This document shows, piece by piece, positions 18,437 through 27,928 of a stretch of 64,000 nt of DNA. A program made the position numbers and the translations under genes. Within the stretch, counting starts at the first letter, position 1. Every line of letters starts with the position of its first letter. The DNA comes from Oceanospirillum sp048270425 (GTDB lineage Bacteria; Pseudomonadota; Gammaproteobacteria; Pseudomonadales; Halomonadaceae), in assembly GCA_048270425.1 (NCBI GenBank), contig JBLWSY010000011.1:1-64000 (forward strand), written 5' to 3'. The notes under the pieces are model-generated. The model saw only the letters and a program-made list of their open reading frames with translations, had not been told where the DNA came from and did not search any database.

Positions 18437-18955
18437 CTACTCTGCACCAGCCCAGTTATCGATAGCGGTACTGGAAGCAATTTCATGACTCCAGGTGATG
18501 CTGTTGTAGGTAAAGCGTACTTCTTCAAATGCCGGAAAGCCGTCATTCTCAGGATCAAGCATGTTAGGCGAACAGGTACGGATAGAAACGATCTTCGCAC
18601 CTTCCAGCTCGATGGTGTAATAGTGCACAGGCTGACCATCACTACCGGTATCAGCAGGACGGAAGAAGTTCAGGGTACAGGTCAGAGCCTTAGGCTCAGC
18701 GATGGCCTGAAACAGCAAAGGAGAGCTTTTATCGATCAGCTTACGAATTTCAAGATATTCATGCTTACGATTCCCCATCACCTGACCGGTCAGACGATCT
18801 GTCGGGATAACCACTTTATGATCAAAAGCAGTTACAAAAATCTCATCTTCGTGAGCCGTCTTAAAGAAAGCACCAATACTCTCGGTACCAGAGGCACCCT
18901 CGGTTAAAGACTCGCCTTCTTCTGTTTCAATGGTCAGATAAATTTCACTTGGCAT
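18437..18955 (-). CDS. hcp: T6SS tube protein Hcp
   Basis: 172 residues of the Hcp/TssD family, which forms stacked hexameric rings inside the sheath and binds small effectors. It begins with IYLTIETEEGESLTEG and has the TGQVMGNRKHEYLEIRKLID stretch and VHYYTIELEGAKIVSIRT strands of the fold, ending in EEVRFTYNSITWSHE. It lies 24 bases after tssC and 5 bases before tssJ. The more typical of the two Hcp proteins here and probably the main tube subunit. Confidence 0.93.
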   Translation of the reverse strand: MPSEIYLTIETEEGESLTEGASGTESIGAFFKTAHEDEIFVTAFDHKVVIPTDRLTGQVMGNRKHEYLEIRKLIDKSSPLLFQAIAEPKALTCTLNFFRPADTGSDGQPVHYYTIELEGAKIVSIRTCSPNMLDPENDGFPAFEEVRFTYNSITWSHEIASSTAIDNWAGAE

Positions 18956-18979
18956 GGTAAGAACTCCTCAAATAATTGC

Positions 18980-20443
18980 TTAAACGCGGTCCAGGAGACC
19001 GGTTAATGACAGGGTGAAGTTCGCTCCCATGAACTTAAAGTGAGGCGTAACTTCCAGACCAACCTGATACCAGCCTGCTTCACCATCAACCTCAACAACA
19101 TTCACCTGCGCTTTACGCAGAGGACGTTGGCTACGGGTTGCTGGAGATGGGCTTTCCTGATCGGCCACATACTGGCGAATCCAGCGATTCAGTTCAGCTT
19201 CAAGGTCTGCACGGCTTTTCCAGCTGCCCAGATTCTCACGCTGAAGAACTTTGATGTAATGCGCCAGACGGTTAACAATAAACAGATACGGCAGCTGCGT
19301 TCCAAGACGGTAGTTCAACTCAGCCTGACGCGCTTCAGGCTCAGTGCCAAACTGTTTAGGGCGCTGCACAGAGTTTGAAGAGAAGAAAGTCGCATTATCA
19401 GCATTCTTGCGCTGCGTCAGAGGGATAAAACCCAGCTCAGAAAGCTCGTACTCTTTACGATCTGAGATAAAGGTCTCTACCGGACCGTTCAGAGCAGTCG
19501 TGCCTTGATTATCAACGACATGCACAGCCAGATCTGTTACCGCACCACCGGATTGAGGCCCGATGATATTCGGGCACCAGCGGTATTGAGCAAAACTATC
19601 AACCAAGCGAGTTGCATAAGCGTATGCCGCATTGACCCAAAGATATTCTGATTTTTGGGCGACCTGCTCAGTATAAGTAAAACTTTTAACCGGCTTGTTT
19701 TCACCATAAGTAAGACGCCCCATAAAACGAGGCAGCGTCAGACCAATATTGCGAGAATCTTCGGTATCACGAAGACCACGCCACTTAAGGTACTGAGGCC
19801 CTTCAAACAGTGAATCCAACTCCTTAAGATCCGGCAGATCATCAAACTCCGACAGACCAAAGAAAGATGGACCTGCAGATGCGATAAAGGGTGCATGAGT
19901 TACTGCAGCCAGACCTGCCAAGCTTTCGAGCAACTTAACATCCTGTGCACCGGGACCAAATTCATAACCGCCAACCAGAACACCGTAGGGTTCGCCACCA
20001 AACTGGCCATACTCCTCGGTATAAACTTTCTGGAACATAGCAGTCTGATTCAACTCAGACGCATCTTCAAAATCTTCCAGAAGCTCATCTTTTTCAACAT
20101 TCAGAAGTTCAACACGGATGTTTTCATTGAAATCTGTGCGATTTACCAGAAACGCCAAGCCGCGCCATGCTGACTCCAGTTTCTGAAAAGCCTCGTTGTG
20201 CAGAATTTCATCCAACTGCTGCCCCAAACGCTGATCCAGCTCTTCAATCATCTGGTCAACCAGAGACTTGTCAACGCGCTCAACCGGTTCTGATTTCGTC
20301 AGAAGCTCGGACAACATAGCTTCAACGCCCTGGCGGGCCAGCTCATACCCTTCGTCCTGCTCAGCAAGACGAGTAAACTCAAGAATCTCACCTACCAAAG
20401 GCTGAGATTGCGTTTTTTCCTGTACCTGAGTCTCTTCGCTCAT
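18980..20443 (-). CDS. tssC: T6SS contractile sheath large subunit TssC
   Basis: 487 residues, standard for TssC/VipB/ImpC. Visible hallmarks are FQKLESAWRGLAFLVNRTDF, KVYTEEYGQFGGEPYGVLVG, the GLTLPRFMGRLTYG segment and the conserved C-terminus PHFKFMGANFTLSLTG. With TssB it builds the contractile sheath around Hcp. It follows tssB by 10 bases. Confidence 0.96.
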   Translation of the reverse strand: MSEETQVQEKTQSQPLVGEILEFTRLAEQDEGYELARQGVEAMLSELLTKSEPVERVDKSLVDQMIEELDQRLGQQLDEILHNEAFQKLESAWRGLAFLVNRTDFNENIRVELLNVEKDELLEDFEDASELNQTAMFQKVYTEEYGQFGGEPYGVLVGGYEFGPGAQDVKLLESLAGLAAVTHAPFIASAGPSFFGLSEFDDLPDLKELDSLFEGPQYLKWRGLRDTEDSRNIGLTLPRFMGRLTYGENKPVKSFTYTEQVAQKSEYLWVNAAYAYATRLVDSFAQYRWCPNIIGPQSGGAVTDLAVHVVDNQGTTALNGPVETFISDRKEYELSELGFIPLTQRKNADNATFFSSNSVQRPKQFGTEPEARQAELNYRLGTQLPYLFIVNRLAHYIKVLQRENLGSWKSRADLEAELNRWIRQYVADQESPSPATRSQRPLRKAQVNVVEVDGEAGWYQVGLEVTPHFKFMGANFTLSLTGLLDRV

Positions 20444-20453
20444 CTTGCCGCCC

Positions 20454-20942
20454 CTACTTCTTCAGACCAAGTTCTTGCATCAGCTGCTTGCGGGAATCTT
20501 TATCTTCCAACATCAACTGAATCGTTTTTCGCATTTTTGGTGTATTGCCCAGAGGGCCCTTCAGGGCTTTAAGAGCTTCACGCAACTGTAAAACCTTCTG
20601 AAGCTCAGGAACGGCCTGAACGATACTATCCGGTTCCAGATCCTTAAGACTCTTCGGATCGAGACTAACAGCGATGTCATCACCATCAGCACTCAGCTTA
20701 TTGGAAACTGCAAAATCCAGCTTCAGATTCATACCCGACATCACTTCATCGAAGTTAGCCCGATTGATGTTTTTGGTCGTGCGCTCATCAAGGACATTTT
20801 CATCCGGAGCAGGCGTAAATTGCCCCATCACCAGAACCTTAAAAGGGAGCTCTACCCGCTCCTTCGCACCACCAGTAGCCGGGCGATAGGAAATATTGAT
20901 TCTTTCCTTTGGTGCCACCGACCCTGAATTTTTGCTAGCCAT
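20454..20942 (-). CDS. tssB: T6SS contractile sheath small subunit TssB
   Basis: 162 residues, normal for TssB/VipA/ImpB. It carries RINISYRPATGGAKERVELP near the start, FKVLVMGQFTP, and the NRANFDEVMSGMNLKLDF core. First gene of the long leftward T6SS operon, divergent from vgrG across about 300 bases. In most T6SS the sheath is recycled by ClpV acting on the VipA/VipB complex, but no clpV gene is in this window. Confidence 0.96.
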   Translation of the reverse strand: MASKNSGSVAPKERINISYRPATGGAKERVELPFKVLVMGQFTPAPDENVLDERTTKNINRANFDEVMSGMNLKLDFAVSNKLSADGDDIAVSLDPKSLKDLEPDSIVQAVPELQKVLQLREALKALKGPLGNTPKMRKTIQLMLEDKDSRKQLMQELGLKK

Positions 20943-21249
20943 CCGTCACTACTCCGGGTTTATTATCATCAAAGCCCTGGCACCACCAATAAATGTCTGA
21001 CGACCCAATGCAGTGCAAAACTTTAGGGCAAACTTACGTTTAACCTTTGTAAGATAAAGTAAAAACAATGTAAATTACAAAATAAAGTTTTATATATTTT
21101 TTATGACTCAGTTCATAATTCCGCACCCCAAATGTGCCAAGATGACGTTCCTGCTGTAGTTATTAGAAATGAACACTTACTCTAAAAAAGAAAAGTTACT
21201 GTTTAAAAAAACAAACAAACACAACATTAGTAATATATAGGTAGTGAAT
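20943..21249. promoter_or_regulatory. Divergent control region between tssB and vgrG
   Basis: About 300 bases without a gene, AT-rich in the middle (21040-21120), between two divergently read T6SS operons. It must contain the promoters for both. No convincing sigma-54 (TGGCAC-N5-TTGC) element or clear -35/-10 pair was found by eye on either strand. Confidence 0.5.
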
Positions 21250-24126
21250 ATGAGCCTCTCGTCCGATGTCCGTTTTTCTTTTCAGTGCGACAGCATTGCC
21301 CAGGACGAATTCAGGGTATTGCAGTTCTCCGGAACTGAAAGCCTTGGCGAGTTGTATCAGTTTGATATTCAGCTCATCAGCCATTCTGACACTCTGGATA
21401 CAGATGCTTTATTGGAAGGCAACTGCACACTTACCATTGAGAGTTACGGCAAGAAGAGAGATTTTAACGGCATTTTATCCAATTTTAACTACCTGAAAAC
21501 CACTGAAAATGGATACCTGTATCAGGCAACTCTCGTTCCCAGACTTTGGCTGCTGACACAATTCACCACCAACGAAGTTTATTTAGGGCTCAACCTATCG
21601 GAAATACTAACCCTCCTTTTTGACGAGGCAGGACTAACTTCCGATGAATACGATCTGGGCCTGATCAGTAGCTATCGTAAATGGGATTACCGCTGCCAAT
21701 TTGGGGAAAGTCACTACAATTTTTTGAAACGCATCACAGAACGCGAAGGCGTTTATTTCTACTTTGAGCAAAACAACCAAAAAGCCAAAGCGATCTTTTG
21801 TAATAAAAGCAATCAACATCCGGTTGAAAACTGTAATGCGATCTATTCTGCTGTTACAGGTAACTCTTACTCCGAAGGATCGCCAGTAATATTTCAATGG
21901 ACGCAGAATAATCAAAGAGTTCCCAAAGAAGTAATTGTTAAAGACTACAATAACGACCAACCATCAGTGGATCTTTCTGCAAAGTCACTCATTGACAGTT
22001 CAGGTATGGGGGAAGTCTTCCGTTATTGCGACAATCTGGTTGATCTGGACGAAGCGAAAGAGTTAGCCGATATTCGCGCTGAAGAGCTACTGATGCAGAA
22101 AACCCGTTTCTACGGTAACTCGCTAGATGTTGAGATCAGTCCGGCTTTTCCTTTAAATCTCACCGGTCACCCTCTGGGTAAACTGAATTGTGAATACACC
22201 CCAGTTAGTGTCAGCCATAACGGTTATGCGCCGGATTTAAGCCAAATACATCAGATCAACGAACAACCCTATAGCAATACCATTCAGGCAATCACTGCCG
22301 ACATCCAGTTCCGCCCATCGTTAAAAACCGAAAAACCAAGATTTTACGGCGTATTAAATGCCATCATTGACTCGGAAGGTGATGGCAAATACGCCCACCT
22401 CGACAGTCGAGGCCGCTACAAAGTTGTACTCCCATTTGACCGTAAAGGTCGCGATGGCGCGCAGGCATCATGGTGGATTCCCATGTCTCAGCCAAATGCC
22501 GGTGACAATAGTGGTATGCACTTCCCACTTCTGAAAGGTGCAGAAGTGCTTCTGAGTTTTATCGGTGGCGACCCGGATCGACCGGTTATTACCGGTGCGG
22601 TTCCTAACGCATCCAAGCCCAGCATTGTCTCCGAAGAAAACCATACGGCTAATAAAATACAGACCGCTGCAGGTAATGTGATTGAGCTGGAGGACGACGA
22701 GGATAATAAGCGAATAAAACTGTTCTCTCCCAATGGTTACACCTATATGCACCTTGGAGCAGCCAACCCCTTTGAAGCGGAAGGTTTTATGTTCCTGACG
22801 CAGAAACAGTGGTTTCAGGAGATTGCAGGAGGGTATCAAACCACATTAATCTCCAAAGCCGCAGCGGAAGACCTGGCTGGGGTGGCTGACGATCAAAAAG
22901 CATTCAAAGACACAACGCCAGCCGATGCAATCGATTCAACCAGAACCGATGCAATTCGTTCGAATCCCTCTCAGGATAACGGTACCGTCACCGACATCAT
23001 CGATGAGCAGGTTCTTTTTCAGTTCCCATGGTTATTCGGATCAGACACAGGTGAAATTAAACCTAGCGAGTTCTTCAGCAATTCGCATGAACGCTCAGGG
23101 ATAGCAAACTTCCACAGGGAAACCGGAGAAAAATATACCTGGACAGATGGCAACACCTATACATTTGGCGGTTCTAAAGATTTTAATTATGGCAACAGTT
23201 ATGAAGTCAGTTACGTAGAGACAGAAGGCCGATCAACTTGGGATGGAAGTTTTGGACTTGATTACTTTTCGATACCAGGCTACGACCCTGACAAGCTGTT
23301 GATCAGCAAAACGATTGGAGACACTTATGACTACCAGACTGGGAATAAAGAAGAAGTTTACTTCGGCCTGGATGAAGTTAGCCGCGGAGCCACATTGGCA
23401 ACAACAGAAGTTAAAGCTACGGGGGTGAATACTTCTGCTAGCCTGTCAGTTTTAAATTTCGAGTTTGACGTTGGCTGCAAATTCTCGGTCAATCTGGGCC
23501 CCAGCTTTGAGATAACCAAAGGTCCACAGCTATCAAAGTCTGATGCATCACAGGACATTACCGGTGCAAGCGGTGTCGATATTGGATCAGGGGCATTAGG
23601 AAGCATTTGCCTTTTTAACTCCCCGGGGATTACTCCATGGTCAGCAGGGGCAACATGGGATGGCGCCGTTAATAACGCCTTGTCAACAGCAGCAACCTTA
23701 GAAGCACAATCTGCAGGAGCTAAAAGAGGTAAAACCACATGGCTAGAAATTGGTGCTGCAAAGCTTGAAATGGCAGCTACGCCTGCCAGTACATTCAAGC
23801 TACTGCCAGCAGGAACAAATATCAATACTCCAAAATTCACCTTGACTACAAGTGCCACGACAGACATAACTGCGGCGACAGCAGTTAATATAAAAGGATC
23901 TGTCATTACAGCTACAGGAACTACCGGCCCTTCTGTTTTCAAAGCCCCAATACTCGGTTTGAAAGGCACTACAACAGCAAACCTGACTGGGGGAGCCGTT
24001 ATGGCCAAAGCAAATACGGCTCTGACTCTTCAAGGCGGAGCAGTGACAATTAAGTCAAAAGCTATCTGCAACGTGCAAGCCTCGGGCCTGATAAAGGTAT
24101 CGGGCACAGTGGTGCAACTAGGCTAA
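21250..24126 (+). CDS. vgrG: T6SS spike protein VgrG with long C-terminal extension
   Basis: 958 residues from ATG at 21250, which has AGG at 21239-21241; a GTG six bases earlier is also possible. Residues about 8-470 are the gp27/gp5-like VgrG core (FQCDSIAQDEFRVLQFSGTE at the start, EGVYFYFEQ, RGRYKVVLPFDRKG in the OB-fold), followed by NVIELEDDEDNKRI. Residues about 520-800 are an unusual insertion rich in Tyr, Gly and Asp. The last ~110 residues are Thr/Ala/Gly-rich repeats such as VNIKGSVITATG, the beta-helical needle. The needle tip probably carries the PAAR-like protein encoded downstream. No enzymatic domain was recognised in the extension. Confidence 0.93.
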   Translation: MSLSSDVRFSFQCDSIAQDEFRVLQFSGTESLGELYQFDIQLISHSDTLDTDALLEGNCTLTIESYGKKRDFNGILSNFNYLKTTENGYLYQATLVPRLWLLTQFTTNEVYLGLNLSEILTLLFDEAGLTSDEYDLGLISSYRKWDYRCQFGESHYNFLKRITEREGVYFYFEQNNQKAKAIFCNKSNQHPVENCNAIYSAVTGNSYSEGSPVIFQWTQNNQRVPKEVIVKDYNNDQPSVDLSAKSLIDSSGMGEVFRYCDNLVDLDEAKELADIRAEELLMQKTRFYGNSLDVEISPAFPLNLTGHPLGKLNCEYTPVSVSHNGYAPDLSQIHQINEQPYSNTIQAITADIQFRPSLKTEKPRFYGVLNAIIDSEGDGKYAHLDSRGRYKVVLPFDRKGRDGAQASWWIPMSQPNAGDNSGMHFPLLKGAEVLLSFIGGDPDRPVITGAVPNASKPSIVSEENHTANKIQTAAGNVIELEDDEDNKRIKLFSPNGYTYMHLGAANPFEAEGFMFLTQKQWFQEIAGGYQTTLISKAAAEDLAGVADDQKAFKDTTPADAIDSTRTDAIRSNPSQDNGTVTDIIDEQVLFQFPWLFGSDTGEIKPSEFFSNSHERSGIANFHRETGEKYTWTDGNTYTFGGSKDFNYGNSYEVSYVETEGRSTWDGSFGLDYFSIPGYDPDKLLISKTIGDTYDYQTGNKEEVYFGLDEVSRGATLATTEVKATGVNTSASLSVLNFEFDVGCKFSVNLGPSFEITKGPQLSKSDASQDITGASGVDIGSGALGSICLFNSPGITPWSAGATWDGAVNNALSTAATLEAQSAGAKRGKTTWLEIGAAKLEMAATPASTFKLLPAGTNINTPKFTLTTSATTDITAATAVNIKGSVITATGTTGPSVFKAPILGLKGTTTANLTGGAVMAKANTALTLQGGAVTIKSKAICNVQASGLIKVSGTVVQLG

Positions 24127-24129
24127 TTT

Positions 24130-25884
24130 ATGACGCAATTAATCGCTCCGCCAGAAATCACAATCCAAACACTTCCTTATGCTTGGAAGGGTAAGCAGAG
24201 ACTTGCTGTCAGCCTTATGCTGGCGACTCCGATAGACAACCATCACCCCTACTCAACACAGGATGCCTGGAACGGCATCATGCAGGTGATCCCAAAAGCC
24301 GAGATTTTTGACCTTGGCTACCCTAAGCCTCGTGGCGAAGTTTTGGTTTACGGCAACTATTATGCTCCCGACGGCTTTGCCATTAGTTCAGACAAAGTCC
24401 TGCTTCAGGTAGGAAGCCTAAAGAAGGAACTAATCGTTACCGGTGAACGGTTTTGGCGCAAAATCATGACACCCACAACTCCTGAACCTTTTACAAAAAT
24501 CCCGCTGACTTATGAAATGGGTTTTGGTGGAGAGGAAGATGAGCGAAACCCTGTCGGTAAAGGCTTTCCTTTAAAAAGTGAGGCTCCAATGCCTCAATTG
24601 GAATATCCGGACCAACTGCTGGTAAAAAAACACCAGAAGCCTGCCCCGGCAGGGCTAAACGCCACATCGGTAGACTGGATGCCCCGGAAAAAGCTTTGGG
24701 GAACTTATGACACCGCGTGGCAGGAACAGGACGCTCCTTTTCTGGCACGGGATCTTAATCCGGACTTTTTTATGCAAGCCTCTCAGGATCAATGGTTTGA
24801 GAGTTTTGTTCCTGGTAACACGCCAATTTTTTTGGAAAATATGCACCCTCAGCAGCGGAAAATTGAAGGTCTGACCCAAAACTATCAGCTTCAATTTCTT
24901 GCTGAAATTAATGGCCAAACATCCCTGCATCCAACTGCGATTGACTCCCTTATTTTACTACCCGATATTAATATGCAAGTGGTCATAGCCCGAGCTGAAC
25001 TTGACATCACTTCCATAGATGGGCACGAAGTCACTGCCTTAATGGCCGGTTACCACGCTGCAGATAAGCCTGAAAAGCGTGACCTTCAGCATTTTTCTAA
25101 GCACCTTCAACTAAGACGTAGCGATACGATTACCGATGAGGAAATTCTCGACTATAGCCCATTGAGACCCTCGGCAGTAAAAGAGCCATTAACCCCTCTG
25201 GTTATACCTCAGCCCGAAAAGACTGAAATTGCTCGTCCCGGAGCCTTAACTCTGGCAGCGTTGGCAGCAGCAGGAGGCCTTGCAGCCAAACTTGCTGCCG
25301 CGTCAGCAAAGAAACAAGCCGATGACGCATCAGCTGATACGGATTCTGAAACACCATCGTCCGAGAGCTCATCATCCAGCACGCCATCCATCTCCAAGAT
25401 TCACGCTGAACAAGCTGCGGGATCTCTCAAGACACAGCTGGAGGCAATGGGTTTTACCGAACAGGAGCTCGACGCTTTAATGCAGGCACCACCTGAGCAG
25501 GTTCCCGAAATTATTAACCAAATGCTGGCTAAACTCTTCCCAAATCAGGAACTTGCAGATGCGTCAAACGCAGAAAGTGATCCTATCGTAAAGCAACAAC
25601 TGGACAGAGCCGGGCAACTTGCTGAAGAAAGTAGTAAGAATGTTCCCCAAAGTGACAATCCAGACGTCAATAAAGCAATCGATGAAGCGTTAAGCTCACC
25701 CAACGCTAAAGCAGATTTCGATGTAATATCACCTCTGATTGAGCGACAACTTGATAGAGTTAACACCGAGTTAAAGTATCTCTATGACGTCTATCCCGGG
25801 GATAAGAGCGAGCTTGATGAGCCCCACGATATCGGAACCAAAGCTATTTTAAACCTCTTAAAAGGTTTATCAGGAAAGTCATGA
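24130..25884 (+). CDS. DUF2169 protein, probable T6SS cargo adaptor
   Basis: 584 residues. Residues about 1-310 match DUF2169, with LATPIDNHHPYSTQDAW (as an adapted family motif), PKAEIFDLGYPKPRGEVLVYG and the MGFGGEEDERNPVGKGF block. DUF2169 proteins are known in other bacteria as adaptors that load effectors onto VgrG/PAAR. Residues about 370-395 are Ala/Leu-rich, then a Ser/Asp-rich spacer and a helical C-terminal domain of unknown role. Starts three bases after vgrG; its stop overlaps the next start (ATGA). Confidence 0.85.
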   Translation: MTQLIAPPEITIQTLPYAWKGKQRLAVSLMLATPIDNHHPYSTQDAWNGIMQVIPKAEIFDLGYPKPRGEVLVYGNYYAPDGFAISSDKVLLQVGSLKKELIVTGERFWRKIMTPTTPEPFTKIPLTYEMGFGGEEDERNPVGKGFPLKSEAPMPQLEYPDQLLVKKHQKPAPAGLNATSVDWMPRKKLWGTYDTAWQEQDAPFLARDLNPDFFMQASQDQWFESFVPGNTPIFLENMHPQQRKIEGLTQNYQLQFLAEINGQTSLHPTAIDSLILLPDINMQVVIARAELDITSIDGHEVTALMAGYHAADKPEKRDLQHFSKHLQLRRSDTITDEEILDYSPLRPSAVKEPLTPLVIPQPEKTEIARPGALTLAALAAAGGLAAKLAAASAKKQADDASADTDSETPSSESSSSSTPSISKIHAEQAAGSLKTQLEAMGFTEQELDALMQAPPEQVPEIINQMLAKLFPNQELADASNAESDPIVKQQLDRAGQLAEESSKNVPQSDNPDVNKAIDEALSSPNAKADFDVISPLIERQLDRVNTELKYLYDVYPGDKSELDEPHDIGTKAILNLLKGLSGKS

Positions 25885-26807
25885 ATCTAGAAGAATTCAT
25901 TGCACAAATTCAGAACGGAACCCTGCCGGATGAAGGCCTGCTCGAAAATGCTGAATTGGATCAGATCAACTTTTTGCAGCTGAACCTATCCGGATGGAGC
26001 TTCTCAAATTGCCGGGTGAGCCAATGCTGCTTTTCAGAAGTACAGCTGACAAACAGCCAATGGAACGAATGTCATTTTAATAACTGCTCGTTTACCCAAA
26101 CGGTATTGACCGGCAGTTTTTTTATGGGCTGCACCCTATCCAACTGCAATAGCCAACAAAACCTTTGGCAATCTTGTGAGTGGTCAGAAAGCCGCCTCGA
26201 AAAACTGGAAACCAGGAACGACAGCTTTGCCGGCTCCAATTTTTCTCAAACTCATTTCACTGACTGGCAAAGTTTCGAATGCGACTTTTCAGAAGCAACC
26301 TTTATGGAATGCAAGATACCGGACGCTCAACACTACAAATTTCACGCACCACGCTGCAGCTGGTTAGATTGCGACCTTGATCGCTCAAATTATGCAGATT
26401 CCAACCTTGATAATGCCCGTTTTCTTGCGACCTGCCGCGCACGACAAGTGGATTTTTCAGGCGCATATTTACCAAATTCAAGCTTTGCAGAAGCTGTTTT
26501 GCAGAAAAGCTGTTTTGACGAGGCTGAACTGAATAGCGTCAACTTTAGTGATGCCAAACTGGCAAGTGCATCTCTTAACAGAGTTAACGCGGAGCGAACC
26601 GTTTGGGTAAGAGCTGATTGCTCTTCAGCTAATTTTTATGGCAGCTTGCTCACTTATTCGCTATGGCTGGAAGCGGATTTAAGACGAGCCAACTTCGAAG
26701 CCTGCAATTTATACAGCGCTGACTTTTATTTGGCCTCTTTTGGCGAGACTGTGCTTAAGAAGGCAAATCTTGATCAGACACAACTGGAAGAGTGGCAGCC
26801 ATCATGA
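25881..26807 (+). CDS. Pentapeptide-repeat protein, first of a pair
   Basis: 308 residues made almost entirely of five-residue repeats of the A(N/D)LxX/xFxxC type, forming a right-handed quadrilateral beta-helix. Cys is unusually frequent at the repeat corners, e.g. NCRVSQCCFSEVQL. Regular A-D/N-L/F repeats dominate the second half (LNSVNFSDAKLASASLN). Such proteins are common partners of DUF2169 in T6SS clusters, where their role is not settled. Start and stop overlap both neighbours by four bases (ATGA), so it is translated as part of this module. Confidence 0.88.
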   Translation: MNLEEFIAQIQNGTLPDEGLLENAELDQINFLQLNLSGWSFSNCRVSQCCFSEVQLTNSQWNECHFNNCSFTQTVLTGSFFMGCTLSNCNSQQNLWQSCEWSESRLEKLETRNDSFAGSNFSQTHFTDWQSFECDFSEATFMECKIPDAQHYKFHAPRCSWLDCDLDRSNYADSNLDNARFLATCRARQVDFSGAYLPNSSFAEAVLQKSCFDEAELNSVNFSDAKLASASLNRVNAERTVWVRADCSSANFYGSLLTYSLWLEADLRRANFEACNLYSADFYLASFGETVLKKANLDQTQLEEWQPS

Positions 26808-27892
26808 CAACTTCATCTGCCTCGCAAATCACCGAAGAGCTTCAGTACCAGATAAAGTCTGATGAAGAGATCACCGGACGTACCTTCACAAAGGAAATAT
26901 TTTTCCATACAGACTTAGCCGTTGCCCGCTTCAGCAATTGCAGGTTTAAACAATGCCAGTTTGAACAATGCGACCTGAGAGAAAGTGTGTTCTCTGAATG
27001 CCAGCTTTCCGACTGCACATTCAGAAACTGTGATCTTGAAAACAGCCAATGGTTTAGCAATGAGTTTTCAAACAATAAATTTAAAGACTGCGACCTCAGG
27101 CATAATCAATGGCTGGAATGCAAATGGTTAAACTCTGAGTTCAATAAAAACAATTTGCAGCATGCGTCATTCGAGCAAAACGTTCTCGAACACTGCCAAC
27201 TAACAGGCTGTAATTTTGAGCATGCAACATTTTTTGATTCTGTTTTGGATAAATGCGTAAGCTCAGAAGGCATCACAGAGCGGCTGAATATCTACCAGTG
27301 CCGAATGACACCTTTTCCGTTTCAGGAAAAAATTCTGTCAAAACTTCTGATTGCAGAAGCAGACCTATCAGGAATTGACTTTACTGAAAGAGATCTCTCA
27401 ATGAGTCAGTTTATGGATTGTACCCTGAATGATATCAAAGCTAACGGTGCAATATTCATTCAAACTAATTTTTCGGGGTGTAAGCTAAACAGAGCTCAAA
27501 TGAGTAGGATTCAGGCAACCGGAGTTTTAATGGCAGGCTGTGAACTTAACGATGCGATTCTGAATGACAGCCAAATGGACCAGGCAAGCTTCCAAGGCTC
27601 ACTGATGAACAGAGTACAAATGAAGCACTGTCGGTTAGAAATGAGCCAACTGCCGGATACTCAGCTCCAGCAAGCAAAACTGTCGAATTCTGTTCTGACC
27701 TACTCCGATTTGAGCAACGCCTTATTGAACCAAGCGGTAATCACTGGATGCGATCTGACCCGCTGTAATCTCCACAATATCAAGGAAGAAGATACTGACT
27801 GGGCAGGCAGCAACAAGCAAGATGCTCTGCCCACCGATGAAAAACGACTTAAGGCAGAGTTATGGCAAAAGCCACCTGCCAGAAGCCATTAA
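26804..27892 (+). CDS. Pentapeptide-repeat protein, second of a pair
   Basis: 362 residues from the ATG at 26804 that overlaps the stop of the previous gene (ATGA); an upstream in-frame GTG at 26792 is less likely. Repeats of five residues run from about residue 40 to 345, in two blocks separated by a short break near residues 165-180 (ERLNIYQCRMTPFPFQEK). It resembles the first protein and is probably a duplicated, diverged copy. Confidence 0.88.
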   Translation: MTTSSASQITEELQYQIKSDEEITGRTFTKEIFFHTDLAVARFSNCRFKQCQFEQCDLRESVFSECQLSDCTFRNCDLENSQWFSNEFSNNKFKDCDLRHNQWLECKWLNSEFNKNNLQHASFEQNVLEHCQLTGCNFEHATFFDSVLDKCVSSEGITERLNIYQCRMTPFPFQEKILSKLLIAEADLSGIDFTERDLSMSQFMDCTLNDIKANGAIFIQTNFSGCKLNRAQMSRIQATGVLMAGCELNDAILNDSQMDQASFQGSLMNRVQMKHCRLEMSQLPDTQLQQAKLSNSVLTYSDLSNALLNQAVITGCDLTRCNLHNIKEEDTDWAGSNKQDALPTDEKRLKAELWQKPPARSH

Positions 27893-27928
27893 CAACCCTA
27901 TCAACACGTTAACTCGGTAAAGGTAACT

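Noticed and set aside
20943..21249. Sigma-54 promoter for the T6SS operons
   Set aside because: TGGCAC near 20980 is not followed by TTGC at the required distance, and no site fits on the other strand.
23358..24008. 216-codon Ala/Val/Pro-rich frame on the minus strand inside vgrG
   Set aside because: Antisense of Thr/Ala-rich needle repeats; no ribosome-binding site or recognisable motif.
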